From Polytrichum commune (Eukaryota; Streptophyta; Polytrichopsida; Polytrichales; Polytrichaceae): DNA of 64,000 nucleotides. The DNA lies in contig OX485808.1 in NCBI GenBank assembly GCA_950295325.1, forward strand, positions 16,514,527-16,578,526. The letters are read 5' to 3'. Position numbers and translations under genes: made by a program. The stretch's first letter is position 1; every line of letters starts with the position of its first letter. Positions 12,431 through 23,124 of this stretch are shown piece after piece. The notes beneath the pieces are model-generated. The model was not told the origin of the DNA. It did no database searches and was given only the letters and a program-made list of their open reading frames with translations.

Positions 12431-13609
12431 GACTCCTGAACCGCAATTGCTAACCAGAAGAGACAATTCCATCCACGAAGTGCTAAGTCGCACTCAGGGA
12501 AAGAGTGATTCCTTCTGCTATATAGCTTGGGTGGGAGGCTCGAGGGAGTTGATGTGTGCACTCCTTTTCACAACCTCATCTAGTGTGTTCTACAGTAGGC
12601 GGCGTATGAGTAGCTTCATTTTGGCCATCTGAAACATAATTGTGGCAGATATATACCAGATTCTTGAAAGGGTGGGCATCAATGTAATCAGTTTAAAAAA
12701 CCACACATAAAGAAATGTTGCACCACATTTATCAGTACCGCCAGATATTGTGCCTGTTATATAAGTGGAGTATATAAGTTAGTGATGATGTACTTAAAAA
12801 GTTTGTGCCCGTAGTCCAGGTGTGGAGGCTGGTTACAAGGGTTCAGCTTTAATTTTACAGTACTTACACAGGGCCAGCCGGCCCTCGGCCCTGTTGCTGC
12901 TGCGGCTGTTCTGGAGATCCTTTGTCCTCTTGCTATGGCAGACCCTAAACATGCCCAAGCACCACAACACCAAAAAATTAAAGACTAGAAATATATGTGG
13001 AAATATCTTATTTATATATATGTACAACGTGTGAACAGAAATTGAGAGACGAGGGTATGCTACTGTGGATTCAATGTGTAAGCCCTCCAGATCAGGATTT
13101 CGCATGAGCGCTATTGTAGGCTTTCTTCAGAAGCGCCAAAATACAAAAGTTGTGCATGAATGCAGTCGAATGTAGTATGGGAATGTCGAATGTGCAGAAA
13201 ACCTTGCGACACGGTACTACTGGGTTATGATGATGATGATGACAAGAATAAGAATGTATATGACAGTTATGGTAATACAAACTTGGTAAACAAAAAGAGG
13301 GGGCGGGGGATCCTGAGCTGTCGGTTTGCGGTTGATGCTGGCCAAAGATAACCTATCCCTTACGGTGGAATTAAATTGCGGGGGAAAGGGGCTGGGTGCG
13401 TGGTTTAAGCTTAGTAGAAGTTTCTTGGACAATGAGAAAAGGCATTCCCAGAGTCCGAGAAGGTTTCTGCCACAGCTTGCCATCATCCGTGCAGATGGGC
13501 CCATCTGCATGGTATTGTCACAGGGCAGGGCAGGTGCAAACAAGGACTCGGAATTCGGGCCTTGCTCACATGATACCACACCCTATCATGAGCATCACCT
13601 TCACACATT
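12431..13609. other. No gene recognised
   Basis: A GAT/ATC microsatellite lies at about 13229-13241. Overlapping short frames on both strands around 13217-13677 have no recognised domain and look like chance frames in GC-richer sequence. Confidence 0.4.
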
Positions 13610-13629
13610 CATTTCTCGTTTGCAACAAA

Positions 13630-14320
13630 CCCATCTCATCGCAACTTAAATCATCCACCTCATCATCTGTTAAATAACCCTTGCAGGAGGCTTATAGGGG
13701 TGGGCTTTCCCCATGTACTCAAAAAGATACCATCTGGTGGACAACAGTTGAATTCTCTTACTTATTACTCACGAGTCACCATGCGTCCTAATAGTTTGGT
13801 GCACACACAACACCTTGGGAAAACGGAAAGTCAATGCGAGTTCTTTGCCACTACAATAGATTTTAGATATTCAAATCTAAGATCCTGATAGATTTGGATA
13901 TCTGGAATCTACCTTGTAGTAGTGGCAAAGGAGGAATGGCAATGACCAGGTATCCTTTGTCTGCTCATCTGCCAAGTCTACATTATAAACACATTAACAG
14001 ATGACAAACACCGACTAACTATGGCCACAAAAATGTGAAATTTCAAGTTGTGCTCATGTCAATAACAAACTCATTGCAAGTCAAAATCCACCTCATCATC
14101 TGTTAATGTAACCTTGCAGGAGGTTTATAGGGTGGCTTTCCCCATGTATGAGCTCAAAGATGCCATTCGGTGGATAAAAGTTGAATCAGCACCTTGGACA
14201 TGTACACACTACCACTTTGGCGAAATGGGAAGACAATTGATATAATGCTAACTGCTCATGATCTGCCAAAATTGGCAAACGCATGAACGTTAACAAACAC
14301 CAACTAATTAAGGCCATAAA
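13630..14320. repeat. Local direct duplication (two copies)
   Basis: Copy 1 (about 13630-13990) and copy 2 (about 14080-14310) share, in order, CCACCTCATCATCTGTTAA, CCTTGCAGGAGG.TTATAGGG, TTTCCCCATGTA, and a downstream CTGCTCAT.ATCTGCCAA. Copy 1 carries an extra small foldback (13849-13931) absent from copy 2. Confidence 0.75.
13849..13931. mobile_element. Tiny foldback element with CACTAC ends
   Basis: CTTTGCCACTACAATAGATT and its near-complement AATCTACCTTGTAGTAGTGG, then CAAAG, enclose a second internal palindrome (TAGATATTCAAATCTA). The element is absent from the otherwise similar duplicate at 14225-14260, which is an empty site. The CACTAC termini resemble CACTA-type MITEs. Confidence 0.6.
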
Positions 14321-15144
14321 TGGAATGTGAATTTCAAGTTCCACTCGTGTTGGATGACTTCCCGCCTGCAAACAAAAACAAGTCATTGCATGCCTTGCAT
14401 CAGGCAAGGGTGTGTATACGCACATGGAAGGGCTTATTCCAGATGCCATATCAAAATGTAGTTGCAACATTTGCACTGGCTTGGTCTCATTCAGTGGAAT
14501 CCCCTATTTGGAAGGGAAAATCTGAGGGGTGTTGAGGAACCACAACATTTGAGTTGAAATGCTGATCACCTTGACCACCAGCGCACGACTCCTGGAGCAT
14601 AGATTCTACCACCAAAGTGGTAGACTTGCAAATGTTTAAAAAATATAATGGCATTGGCAGTGTGATTTATAGGGAAGTTGAATTAGATGGAAGAATTGCT
14701 TTCTCCTTGTGACATGTCATATAAAAGAAAATTGACACTTAAAGAGGGAGGTGATTTAAGTGGGAAGAATTGTTTACTCACTCACTCATCCTCTGCAACT
14801 GACAAAGTTGCACTCCAGATATGGACATTAAACAAGGGACGGTCAAATATGATTATATTTATGTAGACAGTTTATTCAAAAAAATGAGAGGGGGATGTGA
14901 TCACCACCATCCTGCATGTACATCAGCAACGGCTTGAGAGTATTAAATTACACAAGGAAACAACTGCAGTAAGTTGGTCCTCCATACTTTTCCTCCAAAT
15001 TCTCTCTCTCTCTCTCTCTGCCTCTATCAAGAGGCCTCAACAATGCTAAAGATACAAAAAAAAAAGCCCGCCGACTCTCAAACTGCTAATCCTTTACACT
15101 CTCCGTGAGTACAGTGCTCCTTCAATCTGTTCAAATGTACACAG
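14321..15144. other. No gene recognised; region 3' of the dioxygenase gene
   Basis: Contains a (TC)n tract at 15001-15020 and an A tract near 15055. It lies downstream of the minus-strand dioxygenase, and its 3' untranslated region may extend into this area. No polyadenylation site can be fixed from sequence alone. Confidence 0.4.
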
Positions 15145-15171
15145 CCTAACCTAACCTAACCTAACCTAACC
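15145..15171. repeat. (CTAAC)n pentanucleotide microsatellite
   Basis: Five to six CTAAC units in a row, just downstream of the dioxygenase gene. The period is 5, unlike the common 7-bp plant telomere unit, so this is not read as an interstitial telomere. Confidence 0.85.
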
Positions 15172-15514
15172 TATCAAAACTTGAACAAAAATCCCATCTC
15201 TTTTTTTCTTCACAATAATCAGATACCAGCCACTCTCCAGGTGATGAAACAAACTTGGGCTTGTATCAAACCCAAACTTGGTGCAAACTGAAAGATCCTG
15301 CTCTGCTCTACTCTGGTGAGGAGGTGTGTGAATACTCGATGCTGATCATATATCTGCACACCTGACGCAGATTTCTTCGGAGATTTCTTCGGATTGGAAA
15401 GATTGGAATTCTTCAAAGATATGAAGAAGAAGATGAAATCCTCCTCATTCACCCTTGCCTTGGAATTTGGAGAGTCTGATAGATGAGGTTGATGATCTTC
15501 ATTTATTTCTTTTT

Positions 15515-18500
15515 TCATCTGAAGAATCGTTCGTGCCGCTCCCCTCCGGTGGCAGGGTGGAATTTATATGCGTTGGTGAGATACTCGTGCCATGTGAAGG
15601 GTCGATACACCTGTGGCCTCTCCTCGGTGATGAGTTCTTGAGGAGCTTCCACCGTAGCACTCAAGGGTGGGTTTAAGAAACAAGCGAGGGACAGACGCTT
15701 CGAGAATCCATTCACAGCTGCCCTGTGCAAAACGCTCTTGTATCTTGTGTTGCTCAGAACCTGCAAAAGCAAAACAGCCACGATAGGAGTTAGTACACCT
15801 GAAATCCCTAAATTCCAGATGTTAAACCTCCAACAAGATGATTCTGGACTGGAGGATGATGATGATGATGATGAAGTCTCAATAGTTTCGAAAACAAAAC
15901 AATAGGACGATAGGATTATTTTATGTGAGAAAGTATGCAACTGGCCGGTAGACAAATCCAGCTTGCTAATTTGTTCGAGCTATCCTCAACATAACTCTCA
16001 ACATGACTTCTTTGTTTTGCATACATGATGAATGATTTTTTTCCACTTGTTATGATGGTGCATGCTTGGAGGTAGTAGTGTGGAGGTTTGAATGAAGAAG
16101 AACATTCTTACATGGGTTCATTGAGGGTCAAACTCATATTGGCCTGCCAAAAAGGTCCTAATCAAACCTCAAGAGATAGAGTTTGCCCGTCATTCAAATA
16201 CAAACACTACCACAGACCTCCAACACCATCACAAAAGAGGAAGAAATTATTGATATTGTATGCAAAAAACAACCAATGGAAAATCAGAGGGGACGAACTC
16301 CCGACGGAAAGTCCTATTGAGTCAAAGGAGCCTCTTATAATAGTAAGGCAGGTTACTCAAGAGGATTTAATTTTTGGTTTGTGCTTAGATCAGGAGCCCA
16401 GACATGCAAGCTAACCCGTGAAACTGAGGTGCGGCGAATTGGATGAGAAAAATTGCATGTTCAAAGCGATGAGGAACTTACGCATTCGGAGAATGCAAAG
16501 CTATTAACCTGAAAAAAGGTGTTACGGGTGAATTGGAATGAGAGAGAGAGGGAGAGAGGGAGGTTTGATGAAACTAGGGTTGATTGTTTTCTTGTTGTTG
16601 TTGTTGTACCTGGAAGAGATCACCGATGTTGACGACGAAGCAGTCCGGGCGGGGTTTGACGGTGATCCACTTGTCGTCAATGTGGACCTGCAGGCCAGCG
16701 ATTTGGTCCTGGTGCAAAATGGTGAGCAAGTGCGGGTCGGTGTGTGCTCGTAGCCCAATGGCCAGGTCCGGTTGCGGGCACGGTGGGTACAAGTTGAACC
16801 GCATTGACATCATCCTCTCTTGCTCCACGTAATGGTTGAACGTCGATGGCTCCAACCCCAAGCCTTCCGTGAGCAGCTCTAGTAGCTCCCGTGCCAGCTT
16901 CTCTATCTCCGCCATGTACTCCTCCACCGTGGAACTGCACAGGCACACATTACACGGCGCACTCCCACTCAGCAACTACTTAATGTGCGATGGCTTTCCC
17001 AAATGTGCCGAAATCGAATTTGCACCGTCCCACAACATAACCCCCAACCACCATCCCCGAGCTCCAAGATGCACCATGAATTCTAAGATGCCCAAATTTG
17101 CTCAAACTCGCACACAATAACAGAATCACCACCACCACTACCGCCACCACACCCGAACTCTGAAATGTAGCATGAATTCCAAAGATGCCAAAAACTGCTC
17201 AAACATGCACTCAACACAATCGCACCCGCCACCATCACCGCCACTACCAAACCTGAACTCAGAAATGCACCATGTATTCCAAGATGCCAAACAAGTGCTC
17301 AAACTCCCACACAACAACAACAACATCAATAACACACCCGAACTCAGAAACATGGCATCAATTCCAAGATGTCCAAAATTGCGCAAACTTCTAAACAACA
17401 ACATCACCACCACCACCACACCCGATCTCAGAAATGTACCCTATATTCCAAGATGCCAAACAATTGCTCAAACTTGCACCCAATACAATCGCACCAAACA
17501 ACATCACCACCATCACCACCGCACCCGCACTCAGAAATGCACTATGAATTCCATAATGCCAACAATTGCTCAAACTCCAAGATGTCCAAATTTGTGCAAA
17601 ACTTGCACCCAACAACATCACCACCACCACCAGACCCAAACTCAGAAATGTACCCTGAATCCCAAGATGCCAAACAATTGCTCAAACTTGCACCCAATAC
17701 AACCGCATCCAACAAAGTCACCACCACACTCGAACTCAGAAGCACAATGAATGCCGAGATGTGGAAAACGGCTCCAAACTGCTCAAAGGTTGCGGCACGG
17801 TTTCGGCACGGTTTCGGCTGCAAGAAGGGTTAACCACCCGAAGTGAGACAAGTGGATGTTTTGCTGTTTTTGGTTGCTTGGGGAGGGGGGAAAGGGCGGG
17901 GGGAAGGGAGAGGATGGGGTACCTGAATTTGGTAGGATCGCCTTCGGCAAAAAGCTTCCCGGAGAAGTCCCGGATGTTGGAAACAGGGTGGAGTTGCATG
18001 TGGAAGCTTTCAGCCCAGTGCATGACGGTTTGGTTAACCCAAGTATTGGCACCGTACCCAAAGGAGGTTCCAGGAGGGCGGTGGACTCGCTCCTTCACAT
18101 CCAGAGGGAGTTCGAACATCTTGTGTGCTTCTGCTTCGCACCGCTCGATCAACCGTCGGTCCACCCCATGGTTCACCACCTGGAAGAAGCCGAACTTCTC
18201 ACACGCCTCTGCGATGGACGCCACCAGCTTGCGGCGTGCTTCCACAGGCTCCGAGCTGGAGCTTAACACCGACATGTCGATGATGGGAATTTGGGTGCCG
18301 GGACTTCGAAGGAGATGCTGGTCATCATCATCATCATCATCATCATTTAAACCCACGTTCATGTCCAACACTGGCCGCTGATCCTCCGCTTCGATGAACA
18401 TGGGTGGCAGCTGCTGCGAGCCTTGCAGCAACGCAGACAGTAACCCCGCATTCCGCAGGGTTGTGTTGGCATTCGCAAGCACCGCGGCCAGGTCGGCCGT

Positions 18501-18551
18501 ATTGTGCAAATTAGGAGATGATGATGATGATGTCATTGGATGTGCCGCCAT
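15515..18551 (-). CDS. Gibberellin-oxidase-like 2-oxoglutarate/Fe(II) dioxygenase, 3 exons, 399 aa
   Basis: Exons are 18551-17923, 16934-16610 and 15760-15515. Introns of 988 and 849 bp have GT..AG ends and keep the frame (629 + 325 + 246 nt). The start is the first ATG of the exon, and a C-terminal stop closes it at 15515. Order: a low-complexity N-terminus with a Ser run and eight Asp (residues 70-77), a DIOX_N domain (about 86-190, IPIIDMSVL and FGFFQVVNHGVD), then the 2OG-Fe(II) domain. Iron ligands are H274, D276 (AHTDP) and H330; R340 and S342 (RLS) bind 2-oxoglutarate; NLYPPCPQPD is at 257-266. These enzymes oxidise small substrates in the cytosol. LTILHQDQIAGLQV, VNIGDLF and the C-terminal FTWHEYL resemble GA3-, GA20- and GA2-oxidases, so a gibberellin or related substrate is likely, but the exact class cannot be fixed. 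All catalytic residues are present and it appears intact. Confidence 0.88.
17060..17760. repeat. Intronic minisatellite, about 7 units of 83-112 bp
   Basis: Inside the first intron of the dioxygenase gene, an irregular tandem array repeats GAATTCCAAGATGCCAAA, TGCTCAAACTTGCACCCAA, then a CAC/CAA-rich stretch, then CGAACTCAGAAATG. Anchors fall near 17077, 17173, 17272, 17359, 17442, 17545, 17657 and 17750. Frames within it code only Asn/His/Thr/Pro-rich runs and are not taken as genes. Confidence 0.88.
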
Positions 18552-20240
18552 GATCTCTCTCTCTCTCTCACTCTGGGGTGACTCTGCCCAATTCCACTCC
18601 CAAACCCTTCGAGCTTTAGTTTCTGACCGCCTGCTGAAGGTACGTAGTCAAATAAACAAACAAGATGGATTTCAGACGTCACAGGAAGATGCAGGGTGTT
18701 GCAGGCTGCTGGAGTTCTTTGCAGAAATGTGGATGATGTTTGTTTGCAGGGCTACGGCTCTCCACTCGGAACCTTCAAGATTTTCCCTCACCGCTCAGGG
18801 TGATCAAAAGACAAGGTGAAATTCGGATAGTTGGAAAATAGATGGCTGGATGGGTGTGCAAGGTCGAGCTATCTGCTGGAGTTCTTTGCAGAAATTTTGA
18901 TGATGGTGTCTGTTTGCAGGGCTATGGCTATTCACTCCAAACCTCCCGAGATTAAACAAGGTGAACTTCCAACAAAGGAAGATGGATGAGTGTGCAATGA
19001 GGAGTGTGTTTTGCGAGCAGCAATTTTAATGAGCTTTGCAGGGCTATGACTACTAGTACTACTACTGCCAAGGAACAAGATGAGTTTTGATGATGTTGTG
19101 TGCACACATTGCTCTCTCGCTCTCTCTCTCAGTCAAGTCGAGTGCCCAAGAAGGTTTAGCAGACACAAAACCAACCTGTTCATCATCATCACTCAACTAC
19201 CAAGCTTTCCACCGAAAAGGCTATACTACTACTATTACCACCTGAGAGCCCAGCCTAGTTTCCACCAATGGCGGTGAACTCAACTGAGGTGGGCGCTTGA
19301 CGACGAAGGAGACCACAGAGAGACAGACAGCTGTAACTTATAAGCACTCAGCCTCCAGGTCAAACCGACCAGGACTCTTTCACAAAAGGCAGATCAGGAA
19401 AGCACTTCTTAGTTACAATTTCAACAATCTCCTGCAAAGACTTATATTCCTCCTCCTCTCCTCTCTTCTCTTCTCTTCGCTTCGCTCTTCTCTCAGTCTC
19501 TTTCTCTCTACAACAACCAATAACTCCCAGCGTAAGCTTGGAGACCAATTTCATGAGCACCCGACCAAACCAAATGGATCCGAGAGCACACGTAAGTAAC
19601 TGGATTACTGGTCCTGAGGATGCATGAAGCGGAATGGTGGGACTGACTTAGTAGCTGCTAAGTTTGAGAGGCTCGTGTGGTTGTTGCTGAGTACTACTAG
19701 TAGGTAGTGTGGAGTTTGAGTGGCTTTATATAGAGGCCCGATCATGATGCAAATCATCCTTCCTTCCTTCCGTCCTTCCAAGGAGGCAATTTTTCTAATT
19801 CTCTTCCCTTCCTTCCACGTTTGATCCCATGATGACCCTAGCAGCTACCTACCTGATCTCTCTCTCCTTCTCTCTCTCCCTCGCTCTCTCTCTCTCTCTG
19901 GCGCGCGCCTGCCTGCCTGCCAGTGCTGGCCGCGGGTGTGGTGAGGGTGATCTGAGGAGCTCTGGTGATCTGTCTGTCTGTCTGTCTGTCTGTCTGGGCG
20001 GTCTCTCCGAATGTGTCAGACTGATGAATTAGGAGGAGAGACTGGACCAACTTAGAGAGAGAGAGAGAGAGAGAGAGAAGTCAGCTGCTCTGATCAAGAT
20101 TCATCCTGCTGCTGCTGCTGCTCAAATTCATGCTCATGAGTGATTGAGAGGATGTGGAAGAGAAAGAGGAGGAAGAGGAAGACTCACTTTCATTAAGTTA
20201 GCAAGCAGCAACCAGCAGCAGCAGCAGCAGCCCAACTTCC
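18552..20240 (-). promoter_or_regulatory. Microsatellite-rich upstream/5'UTR region of the dioxygenase gene
   Basis: Just upstream of the start codon are CT/GA tracts (18554-18571, 19112-19130, 19855-19899, 20054-20078), CCTT units (19757-19780), TGTC units (19969-19995), GCT units (20107-20122) and CAG units (20215-20231). GA/CT-rich sequence is common in plant 5' leaders. A duplicated motif (GGAGTTCTTTGCAGAAAT, near 18712 and 18878) is also seen. No other gene is recognised here. Confidence 0.5.
19724..19733 (-). promoter_or_regulatory. Candidate TATA box
   Basis: The minus strand reads CTATATAAAG, a good match to the plant TATA consensus, about 1.17 kb upstream of the dioxygenase ATG and pointing the same way. 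If used, transcription would start near 19695-19700 and leave a long 5' leader or a leader intron. This is inference from sequence only. Confidence 0.45.
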
Positions 20241-20724
20241 AATTCTTCTGTTCTGTCCCTGTTAAGTTATGATCCCTACTTGCATACGAGCCCTACGCAA
20301 TCGTCCCACGTCGATGAAAGAACAATGCAAATCTACCACTGTGCTAGATTTGTGAATTTTCTAGTTACATACGACAAGGTTCCAATGACGTAGGTCAATT
20401 GCCTAGGACTCATATGCTTGTAGTAGACGGTCAAACTTTAATGTATTTTTTGGAGTCCTAAGAGACCCACATATCTAGTCTTCCTTATTTACACTTATGC
20501 ACACACATACATTAGGATTTTGTTGTTTCCCAACATCGTAAGAATCTGCCCTTCGAGGTTTATTGTTGATTTGTCTAAATTAAGTTTGATAGACTAATTC
20601 AGCAGTCTCTCGTCCCGGTTTGGGTGTTAAACTATCTTCAAGAAGTAATCTTCAGGCTCTAGGGATTAGTATTTTTACTCTCCCCAAGAGTGGGTGTTGT
20701 GAACATGTAACCTTTACATTACAA

Positions 20725-20738
20725 GGGGGGGGGGGGGG
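20725..20738. repeat. G14 homopolymer
   Basis: Fourteen consecutive G directly beside the MITE at 20741. It is one of several G or C tracts of 12-17 bases in the window. Confidence 0.85.
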
Positions 20739-20740
20739 TA

Positions 20741-20985
20741 GAGAGAGCATTATCGCATACGAGCATACCTCTCATGCATCCAAGAATTAACATTATAAAA
20801 AAAAAAATTAGAAGTGACCCCTTATAGGTTTGTGGCCGATTCCTCTCAAATGAATCATGGCTAGCTAACTTGGGATCTTTAACATTGATTCTAGTGTCGC
20901 ATCAACTAAAAATGGTAACAACATATGATTCTAAGGTTTTATGTTGGATAACGAGAGGTGCACTCTTATGCAATAATTCCCTCTC
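20741..20985. mobile_element. MITE with GAGAG...CATACCTCTCATCCATCC ends, copy 1
   Basis: The left end GAGAGAGCATTATCGCATAC plus GAGCATACCTCTCATGCATCC is the imperfect inverse of the right end GGATAACGAGAGGTGCACTC plus TTATGCAATAATTCCCTCTC. Related elements occur at 32855-33000 and, as one end, at about 46560-46630. No reading frame. Confidence 0.65.
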
Positions 20986-21858
20986 TTCCGAGGGAAGCGT
21001 GAAATCATCAATTTTTATGTAGAGGTTTGAAATTCGATATGTTTAGTAAAATCACCCTCTAAATCAAGGTCAAAGGCCATCAACTATCCTATTGTGTTCA
21101 AATTGAGATGAACCAATCACAAATTTATAGGGTGCAAGTTTTACTACCATCCCCCCTCCCTTATGTGCTTGCGAACCATATTCCAAAGAGGATCATTTAA
21201 AGACGAGCTCTTCTAGAGTTGGTAAACCAAGAACTTTGTTTAAGGATATCATGTGGCCTTATTGCAAGTACTTCCAACTCCATGACACATTCTAACCAGC
21301 GATTAACGACTACAGATCACACAGATTGTTACATATCAAGGTTCAAAGTGGAGATGAGGTGCAAAAACTAGAGGAAGGTCAAAGTAAAGAGTTCTTACAC
21401 CCTCACAGAGGCATCATTGTGTCCCAATTATTTGACTATTAAACAGTGAGCCTAAGATAGTCAAAATATTTTAACATACATAGTCCTATTTAAGTATAAG
21501 TATAATGTGTGTCTTTCTGGTGTATGTTTGTAGCTACAAGCCTTACCATGCACCCACCCAAGTGTAGGTGTCCCATTAAGAAGAGTGACCACATATAAGG
21601 CCCACGCATCTTTTCCATTGTATCACATATTTCCCGAATTACAAGCAGTAACTCGATTTACCTAGCACACTTCAAATGCGTTCACTCCTTGGCAGATGTG
21701 ACACCAGGAAGCAGCTGATTTTGTACATTCGGTAAATCTCAGAAAGCCAATTTCCAGCATCTATGTATTTGTCTGTAGCTCCATGCTTCAAAAATCTTTT
21801 CCATGGATGGGGGATAAGTTAAGGGAAAACGAGCTCCCCAACTTGGGGGCAAAGTAAT
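20986..21858. other. No gene recognised; repeat fragment near 21530-21610
   Basis: The phrase 'GTAGGTGTCCCATTAAGAAGAGTGACCAC...AAGGCCC' recurs in similar form at about 37365-37400, 39585-39630 and, in part, 49405-49435. This is a dispersed repeat of unknown class. Confidence 0.45.
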
Positions 21859-22337
21859 CAATGAAACGGGGGAGAACCCACTGCTAGTTACAGACAACCA
21901 GTGATTGAGGAGATTTTTGGGCATAATCGGTTGAGATCCTAGTGTTTGCAAGTCCAACCAGTTACAACTTACATGTTGACATCCTTTGGTTTTCCTTTAT
22001 TAAATTGGGGTATATTCTACAAATTCCTCTAAAATGATCGGTAATTTTCATGCAGTCTTGAACTTCAACCGGTTGTTTCTCAAACTCAACCGGTTCATCT
22101 GTAACTAACTGCCGGTTCTCCCCGACCATAGCAGAGAACCCATGGTTATTGAGTTTGAGAAATAACCGGTTGAAGTTCGAGGCTTCAGGAAATCACCCAT
22201 CATTTAAAAGGGAATCTATGAAATATTCCTCGAAAATTTTAGTGAAGAAAACCCCAAACATCACAACCTATAACCAGTTACACTTGCAAACACGAGGATC
22301 TTGACTTAATGATGTCCAAACATCTCGCCGGAGACTG
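21859..22337. mobile_element. hAT-like MITE invaded by an inverted copy of itself
   Basis: The host copy (plus orientation) occupies 21859-21898 and 22132-22337. A second copy in minus orientation fills 21899-22131 (233 bp), with ends CAGTGATTGAGGAGAT and GGTTCTCCCCGACCATAG. The octamers CAGACAAC (21891-21898) and CAGAGAAC (22132-22139) flank the insert and match at 7 of 8 positions, as expected for a hAT target duplication inside the host copy. Internal AACCGGTT motifs are shared by both. Confidence 0.8.
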
Positions 22338-23124
22338 AAAGTAATTAATTAATCACTCATGCTGAGTCTCTCATCCTTTCCATGTTTTTATAACGTACTC
22401 CTCTGCCCGATTATGACGAGAACAATACTGCTTAAGGTGTGTGGGTGTTCTTCAGTTCGTTTTTCACATTCTCCAACTTCTATGCACTAGATAGATATAC
22501 ACGTCAAAACTTGCATTGCATTAGTGAATCTATGATCATACCATTATCAAAAACCATAATGAGAACCAGACGTCCCCTAATAGTTATGGTTATCAAAAGT
22601 ACATGTTTGTGTGATTTCTTAACATGATACGTGGCCTGCAAGTGTCAGTTTTTATCAGCTTCTGTGAATTTTGCTGGGGGCTTCTGATTCCCTTTTGGCA
22701 CGGAATTAAGGTAAAGTAGCTTTCCATGCAGTGATTTGCCTTATGTGGCCTCCCTTGACAGATATTCCTCTTCCATTCTCATCATGAAATTGCCAGAGTA
22801 CATGAAAAGTGCCAATCTTGTACATTTGTGGAGCTCGGTGATTCATCTTCAATTGGTGTGGCGTAAATCTTCTTTGCAGGCAGTGAGTGAACTGCGCTTA
22901 CAATCATGGTTTAATTAGCGTGATTGAATTAGCTCAATCACAATCGTAGTTTTAGCAACATGTAGCACCAAGTGGTAACGCACATTAATAGCCTGACTAC
23001 GCACTGTACCAATTGATAAAGTGAGTGTCATGTATCTAGGATACATGGAGGGGCGGTGCTTTCTGTCCACTACCGAAAGATGACTCCAGCGCGGGGGGGA
23101 AAAGCTTGCACTTCCCATGCATGC
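22338..23124. other. No gene recognised
   Basis: AT-rich. A short imperfect inverted repeat around TTAATTAGCGTGATTGAATTAG (22911-22932) is seen. Short frames carry no domain. Confidence 0.4.

Noticed and set aside
15145-15171. Possible interstitial telomere repeat
   Set aside because: The unit is 5 bp (CTAAC), not the 7-bp CCCTAAA plant telomere unit.
17172-17833. Open frames of 154-192 codons on the plus strand and shorter ones on the minus strand
   Set aside because: They are Asn/His/Thr/Pro-rich translations of the intron minisatellite of the dioxygenase gene.
17761-18381. 206-codon plus-strand frame and a 136-codon neighbour
   Set aside because: They run antisense to exon 1 of the dioxygenase, which has clear family motifs on the other strand.
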